Shown: piece by piece, positions 23,590 through 34,067 of the stretch
Position numbering within the stretch: the stretch's first letter is position 1
Layout of the letters: the number at the start of each line of letters is the position of its first letter
NCBI GenBank assembly: GCA_037577475.1
Contig: JBAGJB010000222.1
Coordinates: 1-64,000, forward strand
DNA from: Chaunax sp. Z400
Taxonomy: Eukaryota; Chordata; Actinopteri; Lophiiformes; Chaunacidae
Direction of reading: 5' to 3'
DNA: 64,000 bases
The notes under the pieces: model-generated
The model's input: the letters and a program-made list of their open reading frames with translations, nothing else
What the model was told of the DNA's origin: nothing
Databases searched by the model: none
Translations under genes and position numbers: made by a program

Positions 23590-24235
23590 TAGGAAAGGAG
23601 TGGTGGTCAGCTCAGAACCTTTCTTCACCCGAGTGTCCAGAACATATGGTCGTAGGTCTGATGACACAACTATAAAGTCCCACGTGAGCGTTGAAGTCCC
23701 CCAGAAGAACTACGGAGTCCCCAGTAGGGGCACCCTGCAACACCCCATCCAAGGACTCCAAGAAGGCTGGGGGAAACCTCAACGTACAGGCACCGAGCCG
23801 GGGGCCTACGAGTAGATCCACACCTGCTCGACGCCTCTCACCATGTGCAACTCAAGCTTGGAATAGAGTACAACCCCTCTCGGGGAGCTTGGCTCCAGAA
23901 CCCGTGCCATGTGTTGAGATGAGCCCGACTATATCCAGCGGCTAGTCTAGCCGGTATCTCTCAACCTCATGCACCAGCTCGGGTTCTTTCCCCGCCAGAG
24001 TGGTGATATTCCATGTTCCCAAAGCCAGTTTTGGCAGCGGGGGATCGGTGCGGCAGGGCCTCCACGCTTGTCTGCCAACCCATCTACATCGCACCGGACC
24101 GCTTTTAGTCTGGCCTGTCACCTAGGACCAATATGCCATGGGAGACCCTATCAGGGGCAAATTGCCCACGGACAACACAGCTTCCTAGGACAATTCGGGC
24201 TCTCAAACCCATCCACCACAATAATTATATAGACA
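23590..24235 (-). mobile_element. LINE 5' part with endonuclease motif, antisense, copy A
   Basis: On the minus strand 23612-23821 is open and contains SVVLLGDFNAHVG, a hallmark of the LINE apurinic-type endonuclease. The region above it (23830-24235), with CACCTAGGACCAATATGCCA on plus, resembles the 5' part of a common fish LINE. It begins about 35 bases after the kinesin stop codon, so it may mark where the rest of the kinesin gene was lost. Confidence 0.65.
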
Positions 24236-24824
24236 AAAAAAAAAAGAATAAAGCCATATTAAAATGTAAAACTAGAGTTCTGACAATATTCTTTATAATT
24301 CATTTAATTTAATTCATTATTTTTAGAGTAGTAAAGTCAAATTAATTTTTCCAAACATTTCCATTTTCAGTTGCTATAGCTGTTCTAGCTTTATAGTGCA
24401 AAGTGACCTGAAGTTGCAGCTACGTTTATAGAGTGTAAGCCTACCCGCCGTACTGCAGCTCAGGTACAAGCAGGAAGAGTAGGTAATTAAGGTAATTAAG
24501 CTAATTATTGGAAATTGAACAACTCTCTTCTTAAACATGAGGAAGTCAAAATAAAAATTGCGCACATAGTTACAAAGCTATGTATGGTGATATGATATAG
24601 GCTTCGCCAGAATGAGAAGGTTGTAATAGTCCTGGGTCTGAAATCACAGGTCGGGAACAACGTGTCTGATGTTGCAGGTCTGAGACTGCATCTCTTTTTC
24701 TTTTCAGTGGCCCAAAATAGATCAGTTCTTCCTCCATTTGGAGTTAAAGAGCTAAAATCACTTCATATAGCCATGATTTCTGATGACATATTATCCACTT
24801 TTTGCGTTTTTGGTTTTTGAGGGA

Positions 24825-25037
24825 GCCGGTCCGCGGTTGCGGGTCCGAAATCCCGGGTCCAAATTCCGAAATCCCGGGTCCAAAGTCCCAGGTGCGAAAT
24901 CCCTAATGAAGACTGACTGTTTCATTCAAGATTTATTTGCTTTAAAATATTGAATCATCACAAGGGAGTTCTCCTTGAAGCCATACGGACATCATATTGT
25001 CTTCAGTCCACACAAACATAAATGCAGTTTACCTCAG

Positions 25038-25090
<53 letters not shown>

Positions 25091-25290
25091 GTGCCTTTTT
25101 AATTTGTCGGTTATTGATCTATGGATCAGTTGTTTGTAAAGAACTTGCCTTACTTTTCTGTCTTTATATTTTTGTGCCACTGTTTGTCAGTGTTTATCAA
25201 AATGGACTGTCTGTTTTTAGTGTGAATGAATTGTTCAGGATTTTATTTGAATGGCGTATAAGTAATAAATCTTTTTTTAAAAATCAAACA
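24825..25290 (+). repeat. First member of a 1-kb-spaced duplicate pair with (TA)n, copy A
   Basis: Starts with a GC-rich head holding repeated CCCGGGTCC words (24833-24900), then a body with TTTCATTCAAGATTTATTTG, a (TA)n run at about 25041-25085, and an AT-rich tail. The same order recurs at 25770-26265. The stretch 24236-24824 before it holds nothing recognisable. Confidence 0.85.
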
Positions 25291-25489
25291 ATACTTGCTG
25301 TTATTATTTAGATGGTGGAAAGTACATTTACTGAAATACTTGTGGTAGTTTTACTTGATTATTAGTATTTGTTTTATACTTATTCTCTACTATTATTATT
25401 TGTTCCTATGTTACATAAGGTTGTTTTTTGAATATGAAGCACTAAAATGACAATGAGTTCATCAACTCCAAACAGGAAGTTGTTAAGCT

Positions 25490-25720
25490 CTATGTATAGC
25501 TCAGAATGATAAACTGCAGACACTTAGTGATCTGAGTTTATTGGATCAAATCACAGTCCCCATAATTAGATGTTTTCTCAACAGCAGTGTAATAATAAAT
25601 AGAACTTCCGACCATGTTGAACACAGCTAGATGTATAGCTCAGTATGATAAACTGCATCCTGATAAGCAGCAGCCCAGTAATTATCTGAGATCGTGGGAT
25701 CGAATCCCAGTTCCAAAATT
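25490..25720 (+). repeat. Two isolated tRNA-derived units, copy A
   Basis: Units near 25495 and 25622 carry TATAGCTCAGTATGATAA (A-box-like). The second has GGGATCGAATCCCAG, the best B-box-like segment of this family, and an extra block (GATAAGCAGCAGCCCAGTAA) between the boxes. Copy B: 59769-59999. Confidence 0.6.
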
Positions 25721-25769
25721 TAGATGTTTTCTCAACAGCAGTGTAATAATAAATAGAACTTCCGACCCA

Positions 25770-26051
25770 TGCGGGCCGGTCCGCGGTTGCGGGTCCGAAA
25801 TCCCGGGTCCAAATTCCAAAATCCCAGGTGTGAAATCCCTAGTGAACCTCACTATAGCAGAGCTTTGTCCAGACTTTGTTTCTTCCCTCTGCAGGCCTGA
25901 CATTTGAATCAGCTTTGTTTGTCATTACCAAAGTTTCATTCAAGATTTATTTGCTTTAAAATATTGAATCATCACAAGGGAGTTCTCCTTGAAGCCATAC
26001 AGACATCATATTGTCTTCAGTCCACACAAACATAAATGCAGTTTACCTCAG

Positions 26052-26096
<45 letters not shown>

Positions 26097-26265
26097 GTGC
26101 CTTTTTAATTTGTCTGTTATTGATCTATGGATCATTTTTTTGTAAAGAACTTGCCTTACTTTTCTGTCTTTATATTTTTGTGCCACTGTTTATCAAAATG
26201 GACTGTCTGTTTTTAGTGTCAATGAATTGTTCAGGATTTTTATTTGAATGGTGTATCAGTGTTTT
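25770..26265 (+). repeat. Second member of the duplicate pair with (TA)n, copy A
   Basis: Diverged duplicate of 24825-25290, with the (TA)n run at about 26056-26092. The body fragment (AATCAGCTTTGTTTGTCATT) also recurs at 28847, so the module has moved more than once. Confidence 0.85.
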
Positions 26266-26274
26266 CATGTTCAG

Positions 26275-26945
26275 TACAGCTGAGGTATAGCTCAGTACGA
26301 TAAGCTGCATACACTTTGTGATCTGAGTTTATGGGATCTAATCCCAGTTCAAGCATTTAGATGTTTTCTCCTCAGCAGTGTGAATAATAAGTAGAACTTC
26401 TGACCACATTCAGGAGAGCTGAGCTATAGCTCTGTAAGATAAGCTGCAGACACTTGGTGATCTGAGGTTATGGGATCAAATCCCAGTTCAAGCATTTCAT
26501 TTAGATGTTTTCTCCTCAGCAGTGTGAATAATAAGTAGAACTTCTGACCACATTCAGGAGAGCTGAGCTATAGCTCTGTAAGATAAGCTGCAGACACTTG
26601 GTGATCTGAGTTTATGGGATCAAATCCCAGTTCAAGCATTTCATTTAGATGTTTTCTCCTCAGCAGTGTGAATAATAAGTAGAACTTCTGACCACATTCA
26701 GGAGAGCTGAGCTATAGCTCTGTAAGATAAGCTGCAGACACTTGGTGATCTGAGTTTATGGGATCAAATCCCAGTTCAAGCATTTCATTTAGATGTTTTC
26801 TCCTCAGCAGTGTGAATAATAAGTAGAACTTCTGACCACATTCAGGAGAGCTGAGCTATAGCTCTGTAAGATAAGCTGCAGACACTTGGTGATCTGAGTT
26901 TATGGGATCAAATCCCAGTTCAAGCATTTCTTTTAGATGTTTTCT
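26275..26945 (+). repeat. tRNA-derived tandem array, 5 units, copy A
   Basis: Five head-to-tail units of about 140 bp start near 26278, 26415, 26562, 26705 and 26850. Each has an A-box-like TATAGCTC segment, then GGGATCAAATCCCAG, close to a B-box, then a body ending AATAATAAGTAGAACTTCTG. The first unit keeps TATAGCTCAGTACGATAA; the others have the changed TATAGCTCTGTAAGATAA. They are probably a SINE-like family expanded locally by unequal exchange. Confidence 0.85.
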
Positions 26946-26955
26946 CCACAGCAGC

Positions 26956-26997
26956 GACACACTTGACACACTTGACACACTTGACACACTTGACACG
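26956..26997 (+). repeat. 9-bp minisatellite, about 4 units, copy A
   Basis: Four copies of GACACACTT followed by a partial unit, placed between the forward and the inverted tRNA-derived arrays. Confidence 0.95.
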
Positions 26998-27039
26998 TTT
27001 TTGGGTGGGTCTTTCTGCTTCTGGATCCCGGGTCAGGAA

Positions 27040-27580
27040 TCGCAGGTCACACTTCCATAATCTCAGCTCAGATCATTACTGGTCTGCAGCTTATCATACT
27101 GAGCTATACATCCAGTTGTATTTGACATGGTTACAAGTTCTATTTATTATTACACTGCAGTGGAGAAAACATCTAAATTTTGGAAATGGGATTCAAACCC
27201 ACAATCTCAGATCATTACTGGGCTGCTGCTGATCAGGCTGCAGCTGATTGTGCTGAGCTATACCTCAGCTCTGCTGAATGTGGTCACAAGTTCTACTTAT
27301 TATACACACTACTGTGGAGAAAACATCTAAATGAAATGCTTCAAGTGGGATGTGATCCCATAAACTTAGATCACCAAGTGTCTGCAGCTTATCATGCTGA
27401 GCTATACCTCAGCTCTGCTGAATGTGGTCACAAGTTCTACTTATTATTCACACTGCTGTGGAGAAAACATCTAAATGAAATGCTGGAACTGGGATTTGAT
27501 CCTATAAACTCAGATCAACAAGTGGCTGCAGCTTATCATACTGAGCTATACCTCAGCTCTGTTGAACAAGGTCAGATACC
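27040..27580 (-). repeat. tRNA-derived units in inverted orientation, copy A
   Basis: About four units of the same family read on the minus strand (plus-strand marks: GAGCTATACCTCAGCTCTG at 27256, 27401 and 27544, and GAGCTATACATCCAG at 27102). Together with the forward array they make a large imperfect inverted repeat around the 9-bp minisatellite. Confidence 0.82.
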
Positions 27581-27819
27581 TACTATAGGTAGGTATACCT
27601 ACAACTCTATGACTTCATGTTTGGAACTTGTATTTATTGTATTCACAGTATTGAGGAGAAAACTGAGAGAACATCATTGATATTGCTGATCAATCAGTAT
27701 TTGAAGTATTTTTTGTTTGTTTGGTTTTACTTGCTAAAAATCGTCTTTTTTTTTTTATAGGGCACTGTTCTCATTCGTAAGAAAAACCGGACCATATAGG
27801 AAAATGTAGTATAGGTAGT

Positions 27820-27905
27820 ATCGATCCAGACTCCAGATCAGAAGGTGGCGGTAATGCACACCAAACGTTGCTCGCCAACTGCCATAAAACAACAGAAGAA
27901 GAACC
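27820..27905 (+). mobile_element. Retroelement 3' fragment, copy A
   Basis: The block with GGTGGCGGTAATGCACACCA and a GAAGAAGAA end resembles the 3' end of a common fish retroelement. No coding part. Copy B: 63598-63683. The flanking 27581-27819 and 27906-28360 hold no recognisable gene. Confidence 0.45.
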
Positions 27906-28367
27906 TTAGCTAACCTTGAGCAATATTCTGATGAGACAAGAGAAATGCAGGATTTAGGTGTTACTGCTTATAGTGTTTGTCAGGATTACTGTGTTGACTG
28001 AAGTTACAAAATGAGTTTGTGTTTACAAAAATAAGCATTGCTTCACCTTAACTTAAAAAAGGGAATGGTTTACATGTTAAAATGTTAATGTGTAAGATGT
28101 GTATATTTTATGGCTAATGCAGAAGTTTTATATTGAATTAAAATTCAATATAGTTGACAGCTGGAAATTGCAATTGCTATCTATATTTTTTTTAAATATT
28201 CTTCATCATAATATAATTTATATTATATTGACTGTAATAGTTGTATAACTTTTTTGCTTAATGTATACAAAAGAAAGGGACCGAGGAGCAGAGCAGCTTC
28301 CAGGTGGAACCTTTGCCAACGGAGCAGTTTTTACTTCCGGGTTGCCTTAAGGTAAGAACGTAAACAT

Positions 28368-28460
28368 CCGGGAGAGGCGCCAAGATGGCTACCGAGTAGG
28401 GTCGAAAAGTCGAGTCCTGCAAAAAAAAGAAGTTTTCAATGGTGAAAAACAGATAGATTC
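28368..28460 (+). mobile_element. L1-type 5' UTR-like start (tentative)
   Basis: GAGGCGCCAAGATGGCTACC and the following GAGTAGGGTCG resemble the 5' end of vertebrate L1 elements, which often start near CAAGATGGC. No ORF1 or ORF2 follows within the window. Confidence 0.3.
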
Positions 28461-28599
28461 CGTGTTTAAACAACTTTTGGGACAACTAGATTCGTTCCAC
28501 TGAAGATTGACAGCAACTTGATGTCGAGTCGAGAAAAAAAGGACGTAAAAACGAGCGAGTACGTTAAATATGTTGATCTTCATCATTTGGTTTACGTTC

Positions 28600-28860
28600 A
28601 GAGGGACGGAGGTGGAGGCTCCGACTGGGGCTGTGACTGACTGGGGCTTGAGTGCGGGCTAGCCTGTACTGAGTGGATGGAGGTCAGCCGGCTCCAGGGC
28701 AGGCTGCAGAGGGACGGAAGAAGTGAAAGAAGAAAGAGGAAAAAAAGAGGAATGGAGGTGGAGGCTCCGACTGGGGCTTAGCTGTGTGGCTAGCCGGTAT
28801 GGAGTGGCTGGAGGTGAGGGCTCCAGGGCAGGCTGCAGAGGCAGAATCAGCTTTGTTTGT
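28600..28860 (+). repeat. Two diverged 120-bp direct repeats
   Basis: GGTGGAGGCTCCGACTGGGG occurs at about 28610 and 28758, each followed by similar GC-rich sequence ending CTCCAGGGCAGGCTGCAGAG (28693 and 28820). A diverged tandem duplication; no gene. Confidence 0.75.
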
Positions 28861-28924
28861 CATTACCAAAGACTGACTGTTTCATTCAAGATTTATTTGC
28901 TTTAAACGTCTCCCCTGTGTTTGA

Positions 28925-29250
28925 AATCCTGAGGGTGAGGGAGGAAAAATGTTCAAGTATTGAATTATTATTTTTCACTTTTGTTTCAGAATTATGGCTC
29001 TCTGTGACGGTGCTATGATTTCAATCAAAGTTCATTCGGGTAAGTGCGAGCTGCTTGTGCTTGAGTCAGCGTTTTGCTCATGTTACCACTCAAGAGTCCA
29101 ACATGAGAGGGAGGGGAAAAGTGGGGGGGAGATGCAGGGAGGAAGAGGATGAGGGGGGAAAATGTTGAAGTATTGAATTATTATTTTGCACTTTTGTTTC
29201 AGAATTATGGCTCTCTGTGACGGTGCTATGATTTTCATAATTAAAACATC
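28925..29250 (+). repeat. 200-bp tandem duplicate containing an exon-like block
   Basis: The block with GTATTGAATTATTATTTT and TTTTGTTTCAGAATTATGGC occurs at about 28955 and 29170. In the first copy the CAG acceptor (28990) and a GGTAAGTGC donor (29039) enclose about 50 bases whose ATG reads MALCDGAMISIKVHSG; in the second the frame is lost. It might be a first coding exon whose gene lies elsewhere, or chance. Confidence 0.4.
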
Positions 29251-29741
29251 TGTGTACTGTGCCATGTTGAATTACATACATTTACAGACAAAATATTTTA
29301 TTTAGTAGTTTTATTAATAGTTCTGTATTAAAAATATGTTGACATGACTGGTGTTGAGGGGTAAAAGTGTTTTATGAGAGCAATAGTTAGTATTCTTCAT
29401 AATTGTGAGTGAAATCTCTTGACCAGATGGAGCCTGGGCCCCATGTATCAAGGCTGAGTCTTTGGCAGCAGACTAGGACCCTTTGCTGTGAGTCCTGCCC
29501 CCTCTCATTGCCACGTTTCCACGTTTTTTGCTTGAGAGAGATTCTAAGTATTGGGTACTCTTGGATTAGACTCTGAGAACAGAGCATTGTGCACACAAAG
29601 CATGCGGAGCCTTAAAAGGACAAGGGTTGAAACACAGCAGACAGTTACAAGACAATGTTACACAGGCTGAATGTCATTTATTGATCTTTAAAATGCCATG
29701 TTATCAACTTCAGAAGCTCTTGCCCCAAGTCATTAATTACA
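29251..29741. other. Intergenic stretch, nothing recognised
   Basis: Mixed sequence without a supported gene, RNA or element. Short open frames here lack splice context or motifs. Confidence 0.5.
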
Positions 29742-29778
29742 CATTTGCTTTAGTCAATCTGATTGACTAAAGCAAATG
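29742..29778. repeat. 37-bp near-perfect palindrome
   Basis: Arms CATTTGCTTTAGTCAATC (29742-29759) and GATTGACTAAAGCAAATG (29761-29778) are exact reverse complements around one T. It abuts the left edge of the 1.2-kb dispersed repeat (29779). Confidence 0.9.
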
Positions 29779-30959
29779 CATTGACGATGATAAATATAAC
29801 ATTTGCGCAAAAAAAAAGTTTTAGCTCAGGGAGATGGGATCCTGACCCGCAATCCTGGAAAGCAGGTTCGAATCCCAGCTGTCTCGTTCTTTCAAAATGT
29901 AGCTTCTGTTTGACACAGCTGAGCTTCCAGAGTCTGAGGTTGATGGTTCAAATCCTGATGTTCAGATGAGTCTCTGCGTTTTGTCCTCTGAAGTTTGAAA
30001 TGTCAGAAGTAGAACAGGAACAATTGTTCTGTCCCGTCTAGAGGAAACCTGACCATAGCATAAAAATGTGACTCCTCTTTCCAAACTCCAAGGATGACCA
30101 GTGTTACAACAATCAAGTCCAAACAGGATTTATTTACATTTCTTTACAAAGATACAAATTTCAAATGTTTACAGCAACTTCATTTAACAAAGTGAAGGAC
30201 AGAAAATACATGAAACTTCACTTCCAAACATAAAAACGAGAGAAAAACAAAAAGGGTTTCCTTCCTGTTACAGCAATACAGAATATTTACAATATATACA
30301 AAAGAAACTTCACTACAACAATCATCTAATCACCAATTAGCACAAAGTGATGAGGCAGACAGGAAGAGGAGGAGTCACTGATGGGATCCACAGCTGTGTT
30401 AATGAGGCGCCATCAGTCTCCTGTCCAATCAGCAGCCTCCAGGTGTAACTCTGAAACAACAGAACAAAGTGTCAGCATCAGGAGAACAAAAAAAACTAAA
30501 TAGCAAATACAAGTAGACCAATTTTATGTCTTTTTGTCAGACTGAGAACATCTTGCATGATTGTTTGATATTTTTTGAACATTGAGCAACACTACAAACG
30601 CAGAAAAGCTAATTATCTGAGCAGTGAGACGTTTTTCTCCACGAGGGTCTGAGATGTGTTCACAGCAACAGGGAAAAACCGAACAACACATTTTACCTAA
30701 ACTATGAGCCACTCTGCAAAAACGGGATCTCTGTTGCGTCACATGAACTCATTTGGAACACTTGGCAGCGTAATGGCGCACGCAGGAGGACAGGACGAGT
30801 CGGGGCAGCAGGAGCGGCAACAGTAGGATTTTCTGTTACTTTTCATTCTGTGGAATCGGGAAACACGTTTTTTAAAGCCAAATCATTCACAAGTACAAAA
30901 TCAAGACCGTCAAAAAGCAGTCGATCCCGCACAACTCCTCTAACTGTGCGCCGTATCAC
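29779..30959 (+). repeat. 1.2-kb dispersed repeat, second location
   Basis: Same block as 7536-8710, in the same orientation 22 kb away, with about twenty small differences. Its left edge abuts a 37-bp palindrome (29742-29778). The differences are more numerous than those between copy A and copy B, so this dispersal is older than the tandem duplication. Confidence 0.75.
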
Positions 30960-32286
30960 TATACGTATGTCTGTATGTGTTTAGCTCCTTTTACAACCAT
31001 TCCTTGGACATTATTCTCAAGTTACACACATTTAAAGTGTTAAAGATTTCATTTAGATTTTTGATGCTGAGTTAAAGTCTTGCAAACAAATCTTGTCTCC
31101 CCCGCAACATGACTGAAGGAGACTTGACTAATTGTATTAAAAAGTCAAACTTAAGAATCATGTAACTTCATCATTTAATATCGTCACGTTTAACAAGCTT
31201 CACTCTATATTGTAGAGCAAATAAATGGGCCTAACAAATGCATATTATTGAGGATTGTCATATTTAAAGTTGCAAGACGAGGTGAGATGCGTTCAGGTGT
31301 TTCTGCCTTGCAAGGAAAATGCAATGTTTTCACTAATACATTCAAAAAGCAGTAATGGATCCTTGTATCAACAATTAAAGTGAGCAAAAAACACAGCATG
31401 TAAAGATGAGGAAGAAAAGTTTGGACTTGGATGGATGGACACATACTATCCCTTTGGTGATACATTTTCTAGTAAGGAGCTTGAATGTTCCTGAGTGGCT
31501 CCTATGGTGTTTGTCCTTTGTATTTGTTCTTAAAATATTCCAAAACTGTATGTTTTATTAAAAAATAAATATTATTTTTACCCAACACAAACAGAAGCCT
31601 ATTTATTCAACTGTTTTCTCAAACTTTAATAAGGAAGAAGGCTGTAATAATAATGTAATTATTTGCTTGAACTATGACCTTGCTCCCTGTCATTTGTGAT
31701 AATTACGTGACTGCGTTGACATCTGATGTCTTTTAGCAAAAGGATGAGGCACCAGAGCCAATCACTATAATGTTATTCTATGGAACCATCCTCTAAGAAC
31801 TCTAATTCATCTCAGGTTCCTTGAGTCAGAATGCTGGTTTACTTCCTAAATTCCTCAAAAGACTTTTGGTGCCCTGGGAAGCTTCCTTTGTTGGAAATGC
31901 ATTGTTTTTTTTTTTATTTTTCAATTGTTTTATTTCCCACTTCAGATGGTGTCACCAAGAGCAGCAGGGCCACAGCCTCAAGACGGCCAAGGAGGACAAC
32001 TGATTTTTTATAAACAGTATAGGTTCATATGTTCAATGCTAATGTTATCTTTCACGTGATTCATTTCTGAGTTGAAAGAAGTAAAGTTTCATGTTCAATT
32101 TTGTGAATAAATTTCAATTTATTGTTTTCTTTTAATTTAAGAATAATTGATGTTAGTGTCTGGAACATATGCCTCTCACTTTATCACAACAAGTGCAATT
32201 ATTCTGCATATGTATTAGTAATGGTTGTGTTATTCTGCAGGTACAAAGCCAAACTAATTTTGTTATTCAATAAGGACCAACACGAT
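30960..32286 (+). other. Intergenic stretch with a possible terminal exon
   Basis: Most of this is AT-rich and featureless. At 31946 a CCCACTTCAG acceptor after a pyrimidine run precedes about 55 open bases ending in a stop (residues like KSSRATASRRPRRTTDFL in one frame), and an AATAAA signal lies at about 32106. It could be the last exon of an otherwise lost gene. No partner exon is visible. Confidence 0.2.
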
Positions 32287-32299
32287 GTAGGCACACAGT

Positions 32300-32390
32300 C
32301 GGGCAACACACACACAACACACACACAACACACAACACACACACAACACACACACAACATACACACAACACACACACAACACACACACAG
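32300..32390 (+). repeat. CACACACAA microsatellite
   Basis: Repeated ACACACACAAC words, imperfect. The following 32395-32560 has several GTGTGTG and GGGCATTTTG words but no gene. Confidence 0.85.
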
Positions 32391-32560
32391 CCCAAAGTGT
32401 GTGGCTTGTGTGTGTGTTGCCCATGTGTGACACTGTAGACCCACAGTTTCCTCTTTGACTGGCTTTGGGGTCGTGTGAGGCCACTGTGGGCATGTGTGGG
32501 CCTAGGTGGGGCGCTACAGTGGGAAAGCCCACAAAATGCCCAAAGTGGGGGCATTTTGTG

Positions 32561-33009
32561 GGCAGTAATATTGACAAGGTGGAAATAATTTATAAACCCA
32601 AATCAGCTGTCCATTGTTCATGCTGGCTCATTGGAAACTAAGTTAGACCTGAACTAAATGTCTCAGGAGTTAAAGGTCTATTCCTGAACAATCACTATAA
32701 TGATCGCTGAAACTCTCAGCTGCTGTGAGGCGACAGTGTAAACCACCACGTCACTGTACCGCCCCCTAATGTCCCAACACACCTGAATTCACCTCATATT
32801 TCCTTGTCATTTATTTATATTGGCCTACTGTCTCTATTAAGACTTTATGAACTGACAGCGCAACAGGCCTCTCTCTCTCTCTCTCTCTCTCGTTAAAAGT
32901 CAAGCTATCTCACCCACCAGTCAGTCCGTCTCTCTGAAATGAATGTAAACAAACATACAAACCATATAACCCATTTAACCATATAAATTTATTAAACAAT
33001 ATAACATAT
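32561..33009. other. Intergenic stretch with a short (CT)n run
   Basis: Holds a (CT)n run at about 32871-32892 and otherwise nothing I can name. Confidence 0.5.
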
Positions 33010-33580
33010 TAAAATGTACTTTTATTGAAACAAGGGCCAGGAGCAGGACGGGGGCTTACCACGGCAGCTGGACCCAAAAAAAAAAGAAAAAAAGGAAGGG
33101 ATCCAAAAACTACACGTGAACACCGCACATCAAACCAAAACTAAATCAGGGACCGTGAAGGGGACCAGCACCAAGGGCCAGGCTGCCTCTCCGCGCAGAG
33201 AGCTACAAAAATAGCATTGTCTTGTCAGCTTATGGCGCAGAAAACGTAACGCAAAGGGAAGGTAAAAGCCAAAAGAAGCGGTACCAGCCCACGGCTCCGA
33301 GCAGAGCACCGGCGACGTGCAGCCCGAAGACAGCTGTTCGTGCTCAGCTCAGATGCACCGGGCACGTCAATAGAGGATGATTCCCCCCCGTTCACGACAG
33401 CCTCACCCACACGCCAAACGCACACCGCCACACTGACACCAGACTCCCGCAAGAAGGAAATCACACACAGCTGTCAGCAGATGTAGCGGCTCCGCGCCGC
33501 CCCGCAGTCAGAGCCAAGGTGAAGCACCTGAAGGCCAATCAATGACGCAGAGGAGGGGGAACAAACCCATCCTGCCACAA
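33010..33580. other. GC-rich, CpG-containing block of unknown nature
   Basis: A sharply bounded GC-rich stretch in AT-rich surroundings, starting after a poly-A-like run (33072-33096) and ending at CCTGCCACAATATAATAAAA. It has many CpGs and no supported coding frame. It may be the 5' region of a retroelement in either orientation, or a CpG island upstream of the SGNH-like gene promoter. Confidence 0.3.
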
Positions 33581-33833
33581 TATAATAAAACTCAGTGTTG
33601 TAAATGAATGGATGTATTTCTTTACATAACCCACAGCAAAAAAACAAAAACAAAAAAAAAGTTGCTGGTATATGTTTTTATTTTATTTTATTTTATTTAG
33701 CACGATCTGAGCAAAATACCCACGCATGCAGTTTAAAATAAATACTAACAGTGACAGATAAATAAATAAAAAAGAAACGAATAAAAAAGACATTTCTACG
33801 CGGAGAAAAACAAAAATGGCGGCGAGTTTAACG

Positions 33834-33895
33834 TGACGTCATCCATGGATCCTGAGATCGTATATAATGTCCGGCGAAACAACGGCTCCTTCCTG
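33834..33895 (+). promoter_or_regulatory. Candidate core promoter with CRE and TATA box
   Basis: A full palindromic CRE, TGACGTCA (33834-33841), lies 20 bases upstream of TATATAAT (33861-33868). A start site near 33890-33897 would leave about 175 bases of leader before the ATG at 34068. The setting is right for the three-exon SGNH-like gene. CRE plus TATA is common in CREB/CREM-driven genes, including germ-cell genes; that use here is inference. The matching promoter of copy A lies left of the window. Confidence 0.55.
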
Positions 33896-34067
33896 TGAGT
33901 CTAACCGCTTACATCTGACTGATTCAGCTACTGAACTGCTAAACATTGTGTTTGCTAAGTGAAATATCTTTCTAATACACTGTTGTTACGTTCGGTTTTT
34001 GGATCATTCAACCATCTCATCGATCATTAATCAACATCTAATCAATATATCATCTTTATCGACCAAC

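Noticed and set aside
24997..25311. Open frames with Ile-Tyr runs
   Set aside because: Made by (TA)n tracts whose length differs between copies.
26275..26945. CRISPR-like appearance of regularly spaced repeats
   Set aside because: The sequence is eukaryotic, the whole unit repeats with no unique spacers, and units carry Pol III-like boxes.
27761..27800. Short terminal exon after a pyrimidine tract (GTVLIRKKNRTI then stop)
   Set aside because: The acceptor looks good, but no upstream exon can be joined and the sequence continues straight into a retroelement 3' fragment.
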